The notes under the pieces: generated by a model
Told to the model about the DNA's origin: nothing
Database searches by the model: none
Seen by the model: the letters and a program-made list of their open reading frames with translations, nothing else
DNA from: Edaphochlamys debaryana
Lineage: Eukaryota; Chlorophyta; Chlorophyceae; Chlamydomonadales
Assembly (NCBI GenBank): GCA_016858145.1
Contig: JAEHOE010000012.1
Location: 1,426,001-1,490,000 of the forward strand
Reading direction: 5' to 3'
Length of the DNA stretch: 64,000 bases
Part shown: one piece after another, positions 31,924 to 43,935 of the stretch
Layout of the letters: every line of letters starts with the position of its first letter
Position numbering within the stretch: the stretch's first letter is position 1
Made by a program: the position numbers and the translations under genes

Positions 31924-34900
31924 ATGTGCGGCCGCGGCTGGTCTCTTGCAGGCCAGCTATTGGTCCTCCTCTGTGTGGTGCTATCTCTCAACCCGACGTC
32001 ATGTGAGCCGCGAGCCGACCGCCTGCCACTCCACGTCGGCCCTACTTCCCGCCCGTCCCCAAGCGAGCGCAGCGCTAGGCCAGAAGTTCCGCTTGCCGAG
32101 CTGCGAGGTCACTCCTGTCTCAGCACAGAACCCGACATCGCTGCGTGCAGGTCAAGTTAGGGGTTCTGGCAAGCGGCGGCGACCCAGCCCTCAACCGCCA
32201 AGCCCCTCGCCGCCCGACAGCCCCGCACCGCCCTCCAGCCCCTCACCCCCCTCCTCGCCACGCTTCCCCTCACCCGTGCGGTCGAGGGGCCGAGGGGCAG
32301 CGGTGGAGCGCTCTCCTCCCTCTGCGCCGCCCTCCGAGCCGGGTGCGCCGCCCGTGCCCCTGGCGCCCTCGACCCGCAACCCCCGGAAGCCCAACTTCCT
32401 TATCATCATGACGGACGACCAGGTGGGGCCGTGGGGGAGGGGGGAGGGGCACAGGGGAGGTATAACATTTTGTACGGCACAGCTTAGAGGCGAGGAGCCC
32501 TGGATCCTGACAGCCCTCATCGGCTCGGCCCCACAGGACCAGCTGCTCAACTCTACGCACCGGGCCTACATGCCGCTCCTCAACTCGCTCATAGCTGACG
32601 AGGGCCTGCAGCTCCGCAACTTCGCCATCTCCACCTCAACCTGCTGCCCCTCGCGCACCAGCTTGCTCACCGGGCTCTTCACCCACAACCATGACATCAC
32701 GTCAAACCTCGGCCCTTACGGTAGGAAACTGCTACTCCCTTGGGGGGCGGATGGAAACCAAGGGGCACCCGGCAAAACAACGCTACTGCCCATTTCCTTC
32801 CTCTGCCACTGGGGTCTCTTCCAAGCAAGCCTTGTGTATCACATGCCATTGCAGGCGGCTACTCCAAGTTTCAGCAGCTCAACCTGGATGTACGGGACAC
32901 GTGGCTGCCCACGCAGCTGCAGTCCGCAGGGTACAGCACCTATCTGGTCGGCAAGTTCCTCAACGAGTTCGATGCGGGCCCGGGCCAGCGCTGCCCGCGC
33001 GGCTTCGACGTCCTGGACGCGCTGGTGGAGCCGTACATTTACACGTACTGGGGCCCCGCGTTCAGCAAGGTAGGGCGCTGCACGGGCCATAGGGCTGGGC
33101 GTGCATGCAAGAGCGCATGTATGTCTACCGGCAGGAAGAGCAGGTCACTGACGCTGCGCACCTGCGCCTGCTGCGCCCTGCACCTGCCTCGCAGAACTGT
33201 GGTCCACTCGAGCAGTTCGGCTTCAACGATTACAGCACGGACCTGATCCGCGACAAGACTCTGCAGTACATCAGGTGGGGGTTACCTCAAACAACACCGC
33301 GCGGCTGTCTGCCTGCCCAGCGGCGGCACGACCCTCACCAGCGCCCCAAACTTCTCAGCCCTCTCACATGGCACTCACTGAAGCGGCTATGCCCAGGCTA
33401 TGCCCTCGCTTTGAAAGAGTCAATCCAACAGCGCGCTTCACCGTCACACGGGCCCCCACACACCAGCGGCCAGGGCTTCCAGGGCACCCACGATGCCCCT
33501 GAGTGGCCCTGCTCCTGCCGAGGCTCCTGCCCTCTGTGTTGCGCATGCTATCCGCAGGGAGGCCGCGACCAAGGACCAGCCCTTCTTTATGCAGGTCGCC
33601 CCCATCGCCCCCCACGTGCGCTGCAACGGCCATAACCAGGAGGTGGGTGCGGGTCCAGACCGTCTCGAGCTGTCGTGCTGTCGTACCGTATCTCACCTTG
33701 CCGTTCAGCTATGCCGCTCCCGTTCGTCAACGTGAGCCACGCCCGTGTTTACAGGACAGCGGCAAATCCTGTGACAACCCGCTGCCGGCCACGCGCCACA
33801 AGAAGCGGTTCCAGGACATCCCGCTGCCCTCCAGCGCCAACCTCTTCCAGCCGTTGCCGGAGGAGTTCCGCTCCCGCCTCATTGACAACGACTGGCAGCT
33901 GGCGGGTGGGATTGCGTAGGGGTGGGCAGTTGGTGGTTGGTGGTTGGGTGGGACTTGCGAGCCGGCTTGCCGCGGGGACGTGCCGGTTGGGTTGATTGGA
34001 TTACCGACACGTCCAGACGTTCCTTGCAAAGCGTGATGTTCTGTGGCTGGGCCTTTTCATTATGAGCAATCAAGCTTGCCGCCACCTCACATGGTGCTGC
34101 TGCACGCAGAGGGCGAGCGCAAGGAGACCAAGCTCAGCGGCACCTACCGCATGCGCCAGCGCTCGCTTCTGGCGGTGGACGAGATGCTGGGGGACATCGG
34201 TGAGGGCTGCCATGGCGGGGGGGAGGGGTCCTTGGGAATGGTGGCGGGTCTGACGGGGGCCGGTGTGATGGACTGCCCGATGGGGATGCGTGGGGCAGCG
34301 TGGGGCATAGGAGTCTGGGCTACGGGGCGGTTGTGTGACTAGAGCTCCTGGCCCAAAACCTGCCCTGCCCCCTACGCCGAGCAGTGAACGAGCTGTACGC
34401 CCAGAACATGCTTGACGACACCTACATCATCTACACATCGGACAACGGGTGGGTCCTGCTGCTTGTCGGGCTGCAGCTGTGAAGTTGCTTGCCGTTTTCA
34501 ACTCCGCGGTGCCGGGGCTTGGGGGCTGAGAGGGGTGGCTGAGCGACACGGGCCCGCAATCACAACACTCATGCTCTTGTGTGGCATCGCCTCCCGCAGG
34601 TACCACCTAGGGAACCACGACTCCAACCAGGGCAAGGTGTTTCCCTGGGAGGAGGACATCCGCGTGCCGTTCTTCATCCGTGGGCCCGGCATCCCCCGGG
34701 GCGTGGTCAGCGACTACCAGACCACCATGGTGGACGTCCCCGCCACCGTGCTGGCGCTGGCGGGTGCGGAGGTGCCCGGCTCCTGGGACGGCTACCCCAT
34801 CCCCTTCCACCGCATCATGCCAGACACCTACACGCCCCGCCTCTCGGCCGCGCCCTATGACTTCTCGGTGCCGGGGGCGTCGGGGCCCTACATCAGAGAC

Positions 34901-35895
34901 GCGTGAGTGGGCAGAGGGTTTGACAGGGGGCTTCGTCGGGGGACCTAGAGGGCCTGTCGCAGTGCGGTAGCGAGGCTCGCGGGGGCGGTGGCCCATAGCC
35001 GACGGCAGGGGTTGAACGCCACGACGCTAAGGGACACTACCTTGGCTCCCCGTCTTCTTACCTAAATCCTCCCTCCGCAACGCAGTCAGCCCATCGAGAT
35101 GTGGATCTACAAGCCGGGGGCCGCCTGCAATATGCTAAACTACCGCAGCGTGCGCGTGTGCACCTCGTACCTCGCCTTCGGCTCGCCGAGCGCCTACCGA
35201 GCGGCCTTCATCGCGGCGTCCCGCGACGGCACGCAGCGGGGCTCCACCATCGGCCTTGGGAACCTGCTGTTCAGCGCGGCGGAGCGGACGATAGCGGGCG
35301 ACTCGATGGGGACGGACCTGGCGGCCGTGGCTGCGGCAGGTGAGGCGAAGCGGGTGCGGTGACTCAGGCTCTTAGGTGCGCTGGCCAGGAGCGCTGACGC
35401 TTCTGCCCCGCTGCCCGGTGGTCGGTTGCAGGCGGCGGTCAGGGCACGACGGGCACGTGCTACAAGTACACCTCCTGGTGCTGGGGTGGCAAGGAGCTGT
35501 ACGACCTGGCCCTGGATCCGGCAGAGATAGACAGCAGGTGAGGAGGGGGTTCTGACGCATGGTCACTCGTGATGGGCACGTGCGGCGGCCAACACGGGCC
35601 CTGCCTATCCGCTCTGAGCAACGCTCACCTGTCTCCCCATCTGCACCCCAGGATCGACGACCCCCGCGCCGCTCGCCTGGTGGGGCGTCTGGATGCGATG
35701 ATGGCGGTGATCGGGCACTGCCGCGGCGACCGGTGCCGCGAGGCCTACAGCGCCATCGTGGGGGAGAAGGGCGTGCTGAATTTGGAAGAACTCATGGACC
35801 CCAAGTATGACAACGTGTTTGACCGCCTGCCACGCCTGGCGTTTCGGTCGTGCAGTCCGGAGAATAGGAATGACGAGTACACTTGGTATCAGTAG
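31924..35895 (+). CDS. Secreted arylsulfatase-type sulfatase 2
   Basis: Thirteen exons: 31924-32002, 32151-32422, 32537-32720, 32855-33069, 33195-33274, 33558-33642, 33755-33905, 34110-34199, 34385-34448, 34600-34902, 35086-35339, 35432-35537 and 35652-35895. The total is 2127 nt, 708 residues, with matching phases. A signal peptide (core GQLLVLLCVVLSLNP) leads into a linker with Ser-Pro repeats (SPQPPSPSPPDSPAPPSSP). That is the motif of hydroxyproline-rich wall glycoproteins of volvocine algae, so the enzyme is probably wall- or matrix-associated. The catalytic domain has IIMTDDQ, the formylglycine site C154 in CCPSR, AGYSTYLVGKF, PIAPH and SDNGYHLGNH. All essential residues are kept. It is closest to sulfatase 1; exon 3 and some introns are almost identical between them. 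Confidence 0.93.
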
Positions 35896-37717
35896 CCGTA
35901 GCCCTGCAAAGGTATTGCTTTCAATGTACCCTTCCACGAGTTGTAGTATTCAGGTGAGGTTGGCGTGCAGGAGCTAGGGAAGGCTTCATCGTTCAAGAGG
36001 GGGCTTGCCGTGAATGCATGCGTGTCGGACGAACCTGCTCGGCCAAACTATGCAGCTTTCATATGACTTACATCGAGAGGTAGGAGGCACCAAGGTGTTT
36101 ATGATGTGTGTTGGGCAGTGTGGCATCTGCTACCCGCGCAGGAGTGATAGGTGTTGGGCTGAGGCCATCGCTCAAGAGTTGCAGCCAGTTGCCTAGGCTC
36201 TATCGATGCGGCAGGGAAACTCTCGAAACCACTTGACAAACGGAAGGTCATGACACCCTGGTGTTGATGGCTTGGTGCGTGCTCTTTCTACAACGTGTGC
36301 GCGTCTGCTCGACGTGCGAGAGCGGCGTTGAGCTTGGCTTGTGCTAGGCATTTGCCTTATGTGGAGAAACCCCGTGATGTGTGCTGTTACCTTTAGGCCC
36401 GGGCAATTGAAGAGGTCTGGGCATGCATGGGTGGCAAGTTTGGAATTGTAGTGACAGGGTGTGGCAAGTAGAGCGTGGGACAAGCTGGCCGGTTCAATTG
36501 GTACGGTGTGGTGCTCGCCGCTGTGCGGATGGAAGGGGCACTATGGAGGGTATTGTGGGGCTCGCTAGCTGGGACTAAGCACCCCAGGATTTCATGTGGC
36601 AGTGTTCGCGCGGGTTGGTGAGATAGGTTGAGGTATGGGCTGCCGTCTGAGTTCACGGCATGCCATCCAGGCAGGTTTCAGACGGTCGCGTCATCATCCT
36701 GAGGGTCCATGGTCCTACCTCCGCTGACCTCCCCCATGTTTCTAGCTATCTTCTCTTGGAATCTTGGTGCATGTAAAGCGCACCCTACAAGAACCGGCTT
36801 GATCCGGCGTTGTAGGTAGGGTTGCGAAGGCCCCCAGCTCAGGCAGCACGACAAGATAGGTCTGGCATGGAGGGTGCGTGGGCGTGGGGTCTGAGGCCCC
36901 GCTTTGCCTGGGCCAGGCCGGGTGGCAGCCCAGGGGCCCCCACCATGTTTGATTGGACGGACTAATACTGTTGCTTGGTGAAGGACGTGCGACGGCATCA
37001 GGAAGTGTTGCATGTCCGGCGCAATCGCCGACGTCGTAGAATACTGACATGTGTTGTGAAGAGGTTTTAAAAGGCGGAGCTTGTCTCGCTGAGGGCCGCT
37101 TCCGCCCTCTTCCGCCCCTCTACTTGCGATCTGACAGGCGCTTAGAGGAGAGGGCGAGAGGGGCTTCAGGAATTGGGCGAGCAGTGGCGGGGGGGGTGAA
37201 GTGTGAAGTTGCGGGGGGTTACGAAGCGCACGCGAATGCGAGTTGGACCGAGCACCGCCTAAGGCCGGCCCCGCGGGGCTGTCGGGGAGTGGCACGAACC
37301 CGTCGCCCGTCGACAGCTTCAGGGCGTCAGCCGCTGCTGCCTTGCACCCGGATATGAGGAAGCGAGAATGGCACGAACTGCGCACGCTGGCGGATGTCAC
37401 GAAGGCCGGAAATCGCGATGAAACGCCGCGTACGCCCACGATCGCCCCGGCGCGCCCGCCGTCTCTGTCAGGCCCCTTCCTCAGCGTTCCTGTTCACCAC
37501 TTGCCGCCCATAGGTTCTTGTGTAGGACGGTTATTCTATAGAGTCAATTGGGGCCCTCCAAACGGCTGAGTAGGTGCCGCTACAGAAACAGGCCAACACC
37601 AGCGAACGCAGACAAGCGAAGCTCCCACAACCCCTCGACCAAACATGCCAGTATCCAGGTCATAGCTAGCTATCTGTGGGGCAGCCCGGCGCTGTCCTGG
37701 GGGTCGCGGGTAGCGCG
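35896..37717 (+). promoter_or_regulatory. Spacer between sulfatases 2 and 3, with promoter of sulfatase 3
   Basis: The first part should be the 3'UTR of sulfatase 2; a TGTAA occurs at 36772-36776. A TATA-like TCTATAGAG lies near 37535, about 183 bp before the sulfatase 3 ATG, followed by the leader block at 37628-37662. A 253-codon minus-strand frame (36678-37439) shows no domain or intron structure and is not called. Confidence 0.4.
37628..37662 (+). promoter_or_regulatory. Leader block shared with sulfatase 2 (copy B)
   Basis: This is the counterpart of 31770-31804, with AACCCCTCGAC, CATGCCAG and CCAGGTCA in the same order. It lies 56-90 bp before the start codon. The corresponding region of sulfatase 1 shows no clear match. 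Confidence 0.55.
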
Positions 37718-40700
37718 ATGCGACCTCGCGACAGGCCCAGGACACGCGGGTTAACAGCGCTATTGGTTTTCATTCTCGTCTGTCGGCTATGTCTGGTCGG
37801 CGCGCAAGCACCACCGCCCAGGCGGGGCGCAGGTGCGCTGATGCGCGTGCAACGCCTCGTCGCCGGTCGTCCGGAGCTCTGTAGGCGTAGCTAGCCGTAT
37901 GCACACTGCATACGTCTAAATGTTGGGGTTCACGCGCTGCAGCTCAACGGGGTGCACAGGGGGGTCGGGCACGCCCGCCGCCCCCCAAGCCACCCAAGCT
38001 TGCTGCGCGTTCGGTTCGCAAGTCGGGGAAGCCCAACTTCATAGTCATCCTCACCGATGACCAGGTGAGAGGAGGTGCATGCAGGCAGTGGGGCTGGCCC
38101 GATTGGAGGCTGAAGGGGTGAAGGACGCTGCTGGAAACGGCAGCGGCAGAGCGCGGCAGGCCCGTCCTCTCCCGTCAGCCAAGCGTCAGCCTTTTATCCC
38201 CTCTTACCCTCTACCCACCCGTGTCCCCTGCACTCGGGTGTTTGGGGGCTGTGTGTTACCGAGGCTTACAGAGAGGGACGTCACAGGCCTCGCCGAAGGG
38301 CTGGGCGTACGTCTAGCATGCCAGCCCTCCAGTGGGCCGTCCTGCTGCGGTGTGGGAGACACACGCATCTGCCGCCCACATCCTTCCCACCCCACAGGAT
38401 CAGCTGCTCAATTCGACGCACCGGGCGTACATGCCTTACCTCAACTCCCTGGTGGCGAACGAGGGCGTGCAAATGCGGAACTTCGCGATCAGCAGCAGCA
38501 CGTGTTGCCCCTCGCGCACCAGCCTGCTCTCGGGCATGTTTGTGCACAACCACAACATCACAGCCAACGTGCCGCCCTATGGTGAGGCCGGCTGCTGTGC
38601 GCAGCCCCCGGCCAGCACGCATAGCTCTTTGCGTGGAGCTGATAGGACCCTGGAGTGCCCGCGAGACGGGATGTGCCGCGAACGTGTCGCAGCAGGCCCC
38701 GGCACAAGCTGCGGGGCGCGGCCGGGGCGGCTTTGTGAAGGCTTGCGTGGGAGCGCAGGCCGTTGCCATGCAGTGTGGTGCCGACCGCGCCGCTGCGCCA
38801 CTGCTGTGCAGGCGGCTACGAGAAATTCATGGACCTGCGGATAGACCAGACGGAGAATTGGCTGCCGGTGCAGCTGCAGGATGCGGGTGAGCACCCCGGG
38901 CTGCGGGCCTGGGGCCCGGAGAGAACCGGGCTGGGCTCGGGCTCTGGCCTGACGGTTCGCGTGCGGGGACCGGGAGACACCGGCTCTTGATTTCGCCGGC
39001 TCTCGAGGGCAGCCACGCTGACATGAGGACCGACGAGCTCGGTCGGCTGCGAGAGCTGCCTGTGTCGGCGGCCAGCCGCCAGACGGTTCAGGCGTCCGCT
39101 GGAAGGGAGGGGTGCTGGATGTGAAGCTGCACGGCACCTGGCCGGAAGCTGGCCACCAGGCTGCGGAGCCGCGACTTCTGACTGAAGGGGTTACGGTACC
39201 CAGCCGGCTGCAGGTTGCGGTGCAGCCCATGGGAGACGGGCTGGGTGATGCTGGGCTTGCAGCAGGCAGGCGGCACAGAGGGCTGGCCAGGAGCAACCTC
39301 CGGCCAGCAGGGGTTCAGTCCGGTTCAGTCACAGACGGAGGTTTGGCCACGCCGTCTGGATCGCTCAGTGCGCAGTATGCGCGGTCCAAACGTCCCCAGG
39401 CCGAAGCAGGAATGGCCTGGGCTACAGTGTCATGGAGCACAAGAGGCCGGGCAGTGCCGTGCGTGGACGAGGTGCACTGCGAGGCGTCTACCTTTTGACG
39501 CGCCGTTCTGCTCCCCCCCTGTTTCCTGCCGCGCAGGGTATAGCGTGTTCATGGTGGGGAAATTCCTGGTGAGCGGGGGGCCGGCCACCCGGGCTTGACC
39601 TTGATGGCGCTTTCTGCGATCACCGTTGTTTCAACCCCTAGACCCTTCATCCCTGTCTCTGACTCCCACCCCTTACCACCCCGCACTCTACCATAGAACG
39701 GCTTCGAGGTGGGGCCCGGGGCAGATTGCCCCTGGGGCTTCGACGTTTTGGACGCGCTGGTGGAGCCGTACGTGTACACGTACTGGGGCCCGGCGTTTAG
39801 CCAGAACTGCGGACCCGCGTACAAGTTCGACGAGAGCTACTACTCGACGGACGTGATCAGGGACAAGGCCATCAAGTACATCAGGTGCGAGTCGACGCAA
39901 CATCAATCGCTGTTGCGATAGCACCTCATCAGCCCCTAACATCCCCTTTGTCGCTGCTCAGCCTCGCCCTCGTGCACTACGCGTGGCCATGTCGAGCTGG
40001 CGTCCCAACCGCCCCCTCTTGCGCCAACAACACGTCCTCCTCCCCTCCCCCAGGGATTCGTCGCTCAAGGACAAGCCCTTTTACCTGCAGCTCAACCCTG
40101 TGGCCCCCCACGGCTCCTGCTGGTCGGAGGACGGGGACGACCAGAAGCAGTGCTCCGACCCCAAGCCGCACACGCGCCACCAGACCTGGTTCAGCGACGC
40201 CACCATTCCCATGTCGGCCAACTGGCTCCGCCCGCTGGAGCCAAGCATCGCGAGGTACCTCACGCGGAGCGACTCGCGAATGGACGGTGAGTTGCGGAGG
40301 AAGCGTGGGGTCAGCTGGGCCGCGTTGGGCAGAGGAGGACAGAGGGGGCGGCGGGGATCGGAAGCGCGCGTGGGCTAACCTCGTGGACTTACAAAGCCCC
40401 CCCTGACTTGACTCTGCTCATCCTTCGCTGTGCCTTGTTCCCTCCACCCGCAGCGGAGCGGCTGCACGAGCGGCACCGGCAACGGCTGCGATCTCTGGCG
40501 GCAGTGGACGAGATGCTGAGGGACGTCGGTGAGCGCCTAGCTTGCGGCATGATTAGTACCGGCGCTGAGGGCATGCTTGCTGGGAAGGCCCCTGAGTGGG
40601 CTCTGGGCACTCGTTGACACGCGCTGCAAGCTGCCCCCGTACAAGCGCGAAGGCAGCACTCCTTAAACGGCTTTCTGCACGGCATGCCTCGCAGTGCTGG

Positions 40701-42496
40701 AGCTGGCCAGCCAGGGGATGCTCGACTCGACCTACATCATCTTCAGCTCGGACAACGGGTGGGTGGGTGCCGGGCCTCCGCCTTAGCTCAGCCGACCCGC
40801 TTGCACACAGCGGAAAGCCCCGTGTCGCACAGCAGCTGCCTGTTACTCGGGAGCAAGCGTGGCAGGGGGCTTGCATCCCTGTCAGCACGAAAGCAACTCC
40901 CCGGGCTTGGTCCATCGGAAACCCTGCTGGGCGCTTGGCCGCAATAACTCTCAACTGCCCGTCACTCTTCGCCCCCGCCCCGCAGCTTCCACATGGGGCA
41001 GCACAACGCCGGCGCGGGCAAGGTGTTTCCCTGGGAGGAGGACATCCGCGTGCCGTTCTTCGTCCGTGGGCCCGGCCTCCCCCGGGGCGTGGTCAGCGAC
41101 TACCAGACCACCATGGTGGACGTCCCAGCCACAATCATGCAGCTGGCGGGTGAGCACCACGGAGGCCGCCAAGGACTGGGCCGAGTCCGCGGGCTTGCTT
41201 GCGCCCTTATCCTGATGTATAGATGCTTGTGAGGAGCAGTGCGACAGGTCATCGCACTCACCGCGGGCTGTATGTGTGTTGCGCGCGCACCCCACGCAGG
41301 CATCAACATCCCCAGCTCCTGGGACGGCTACCCCATCCCCTTCAACAAGCTCATGCCCAACGCCTACGTCCCCATGCTGGGGGCCAAGGCCAACTACAAC
41401 CTCACCATCCGCAAGGCGCCGCCGGGGGCCGTGTACCTGCGAGAGTCGTGAGTACCGCGTGGTACCCCGCTGGGAGCTGTGGGAAGCCCCGCCCTGCATG
41501 TGCAGGTTTGGGGGCTCGTCAGGCCAGCGGCCTATGGTCTGAGTAGCCTGGTGCTAAATTTATGCTCCCTGACGTTTCGTTCGTCGCAGCATGCCGATTG
41601 AGATGTGGATCACCAAGCCGGTGAGTGGGGCGGACTTGAATGGAGCGTCCGTAAGGATGGGGCAATTAAAGCAGCTTTGGCTCCGTTGAGGGTTGCTGCC
41701 AAGCTCTGGCCTTCACCTGCGCTCCCCCCTTCCTGACCTGCTACCTCCCGCATATTCATCCACGCTGACCCCCACATCGCTCCGCCTGACTCTGCAGGGC
41801 GCCAGCTACAACAACATGAACTTCCGCAGCGTGCGCGTGTGCACCTCGTTCCTCAACTTCGGCACGCCGCTGCAGTACCGCCAGGCCATGATCGGGGCCT
41901 CGGCCTCGGGCACGCAGCGCGGCTCCACCATCGGCCTTGGTAACCTCTTGCGCGGCTTTGCGCCTCGCAGCATCGCGGGAGACACGCTGGGCGTGGACCT
42001 GGCGGCGGTGGCGGCGGCCGGGGGCGGCGACGGCGTCATGGGCACGTGCTACAAGTACACGCTGTGGTGCTGGGGCGCCAAGGAGCTGTACGACTTGTCT
42101 CTGGATCCGGCGGAGATCAACAACCGGTGAGGCGAGGTGTAGAGTGGGGTGAACGAGCTTGCGCCGAGCTTCCGAGCGCTTGAGGGCCTGCAGGGGTCAC
42201 TCTATGCTTATCTCTGCCTGGCCCTTGATTGCGTGCTTCGCAGGATGGGCGACCCTCGGGCTGCGCGATTGGTCGCCCGGCTGGATGCGATGCTGGCGAT
42301 ACTCGCGTACTGCCGAGGCGACAAGTGCAAGGAGCAGTACAGCACGCTCATCGGCGCCGTGGGCCTGACGGAGTTTAGTCAGATCATGGATCCGCAGTAC
42401 GACGAGCAGTTCAAGATCCTGCCGCAGTTCCAGTTCGCCCGCTGCAGCGCGACCAATCTGCAGGATGATCTGACGTGGTACGTCGGCGGGTGGTGA
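37718..42496 (+). CDS. Secreted arylsulfatase-type sulfatase 3
   Basis: Fourteen exons: 37718-37832, 37943-38064, 38398-38581, 38812-38886, 39537-39568, 39697-39884, 40054-40286, 40454-40528, 40695-40758, 40986-41149, 41300-41447, 41590-41620, 41798-42126 and 42244-42496. The total is 2013 nt, 670 residues, with matching phases. A signal peptide (core LTALLVFILVCRLCLVGA) is followed by a shorter basic Pro-rich linker (RPPPPKPPK), then the sulfatase domain. It has VILTDDQ, the formylglycine site C116 in CCPSR, AGYSVFMVGKF, PVAPH and SDNGFHMGQHN. All key residues are present. It is the most diverged of the three, with extra introns (after DAG at 38887-39536, and at 39569-39696 and 41621-41797). 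Two tiny exons of 31 and 32 nt are needed to keep the frame. Confidence 0.92.
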
Positions 42497-43935
42497 TAAT
42501 GCGATGAGCGACAGGCAGAGAGCTGTGAGAGGACCGGAACCGCAGGCAGGCAGACAGCCGCTAAGTACTTTCGGGCGGGACGGAGGCACGTTGACAGCGT
42601 GCCGGCGCTTCGGTCCCATCAAGACCCTACTTAGCTTGCTGTGTTGGTGACGGACGGGTTGAAGTCTTGAAGACTTGAATAGCTTAGGGTGCCGGTGGAA
42701 CAATACCACGTTGGCGGAAGGCATTACCGTGGGCGCTGTGTGCAGGGCACGCCGTTGCCTTGCCACCAGAGACGGGGAGTGCCTGGACTGACGCAGGCTT
42801 GTGTGACGGTGTGTGCTTTGCATAAATTATGAACGAGGGAATTGATGAGGGCTGCAGGGTTGGATTAGGCAGACAGCGACCGGTACTGGTAGGATAGTCT
42901 TGACACGAACTTACGTAGGTGAACCATGCAGGTCTTCCCGTCTGCCCCGCGCCACGACCGGCATGGTTGTCGTTGCTGGCCGGTCGTTGGCTGTTTTGTG
43001 ACTGTTGAACCGTTGACGGCGCGATGGGGCTCGTTCTTCAGTCTACATTTGCAGTCATGCACTCCTCTTCATTACCACTAGCACTTAGACTAGGCGCTGC
43101 AGCTTTTTTGCCCGCCGTGGGGGGGGGACAGACTGCGCAACGGAGCATGCCTGGAGCATGGTTGAAGGCGGCGGCCTTGAGTGCTGAGAGCGTTGCACTG
43201 GATTGCAGATATTTGGTGCGTGGCCGAGCTGGCGATGCCTCACCCATGGACGACCCTCACGGACTGAGTCTCAGGACTGAGCGGTAGGCTTGCACATGTA
43301 AGCCGTACAGCCCGGCACCATTGTCTCGGCTCTTTGTCTCTCCGTACTCTTTACTGACGCCTGCCCCTACCGTATCCGTCAACAACGAGGCAGACGCCCC
43401 ACCATGCAAAACTGCCGAAACACCGGGGACACCACAATGCAGAGCAGGGAGGGCCATAGCAACCCTGCCCTTCAGGCAGTCACCGTTTCAGCTGGCACTC
43501 TCGACAAAAGCGCCCTCGCGTCCAGCACTCACATACCATGTTCCGCCTTACTTGGGCCTAGTTCCCACCAAGTATTGGGATGCGCCCACCGCACAAAGCC
43601 ACGTGCCTTTGCACCCACTAACGTACGCTCACGAGGCTTCACCCGCAGTGTTGTCACCCCTCCGTCGAGCCTCCTCGCCACACAGCTGCAGCCAGCCTAC
43701 ACCCCCTCCCTCGTCCCTCCTCTGTCCAAGCCACCGCGCCTCTCCACACCAGCCACACACCCAACACCTGGCCGCCCATTGGCCGCCCAGTGACCTTGCT
43801 TACACCCCCACGCCCTCTCAAGCCGCCTCCAGCACCCTGCACCCCCATCCGACTCCCACACCCGAAACCCAGGGTCCCTGGTCCCCGACCCATAGTACCC
43901 CGTCCCACGCCCGCCCCCAACGCTCCTCCAGCCCC
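42497..43935. other. Convergent 3' region between sulfatase 3 and REP27
   Basis: It contains TGTAA (+) at 43297-43301 and TTACA (TGTAA on the minus strand) at 43800-43804, the latter about 132 nt past the REP27 stop. The plus strand from 43590 is C-rich. The 305-codon plus frame at 43321-44238 runs antisense to the last REP27 exon and has no family features, so it is not called. Confidence 0.4.

Noticed and set aside
36678..37439. 253-codon open frame on the minus strand between sulfatases 2 and 3
   Set aside because: It has no motif, signal or intron structure, and a composition expected of GC-rich non-coding DNA.
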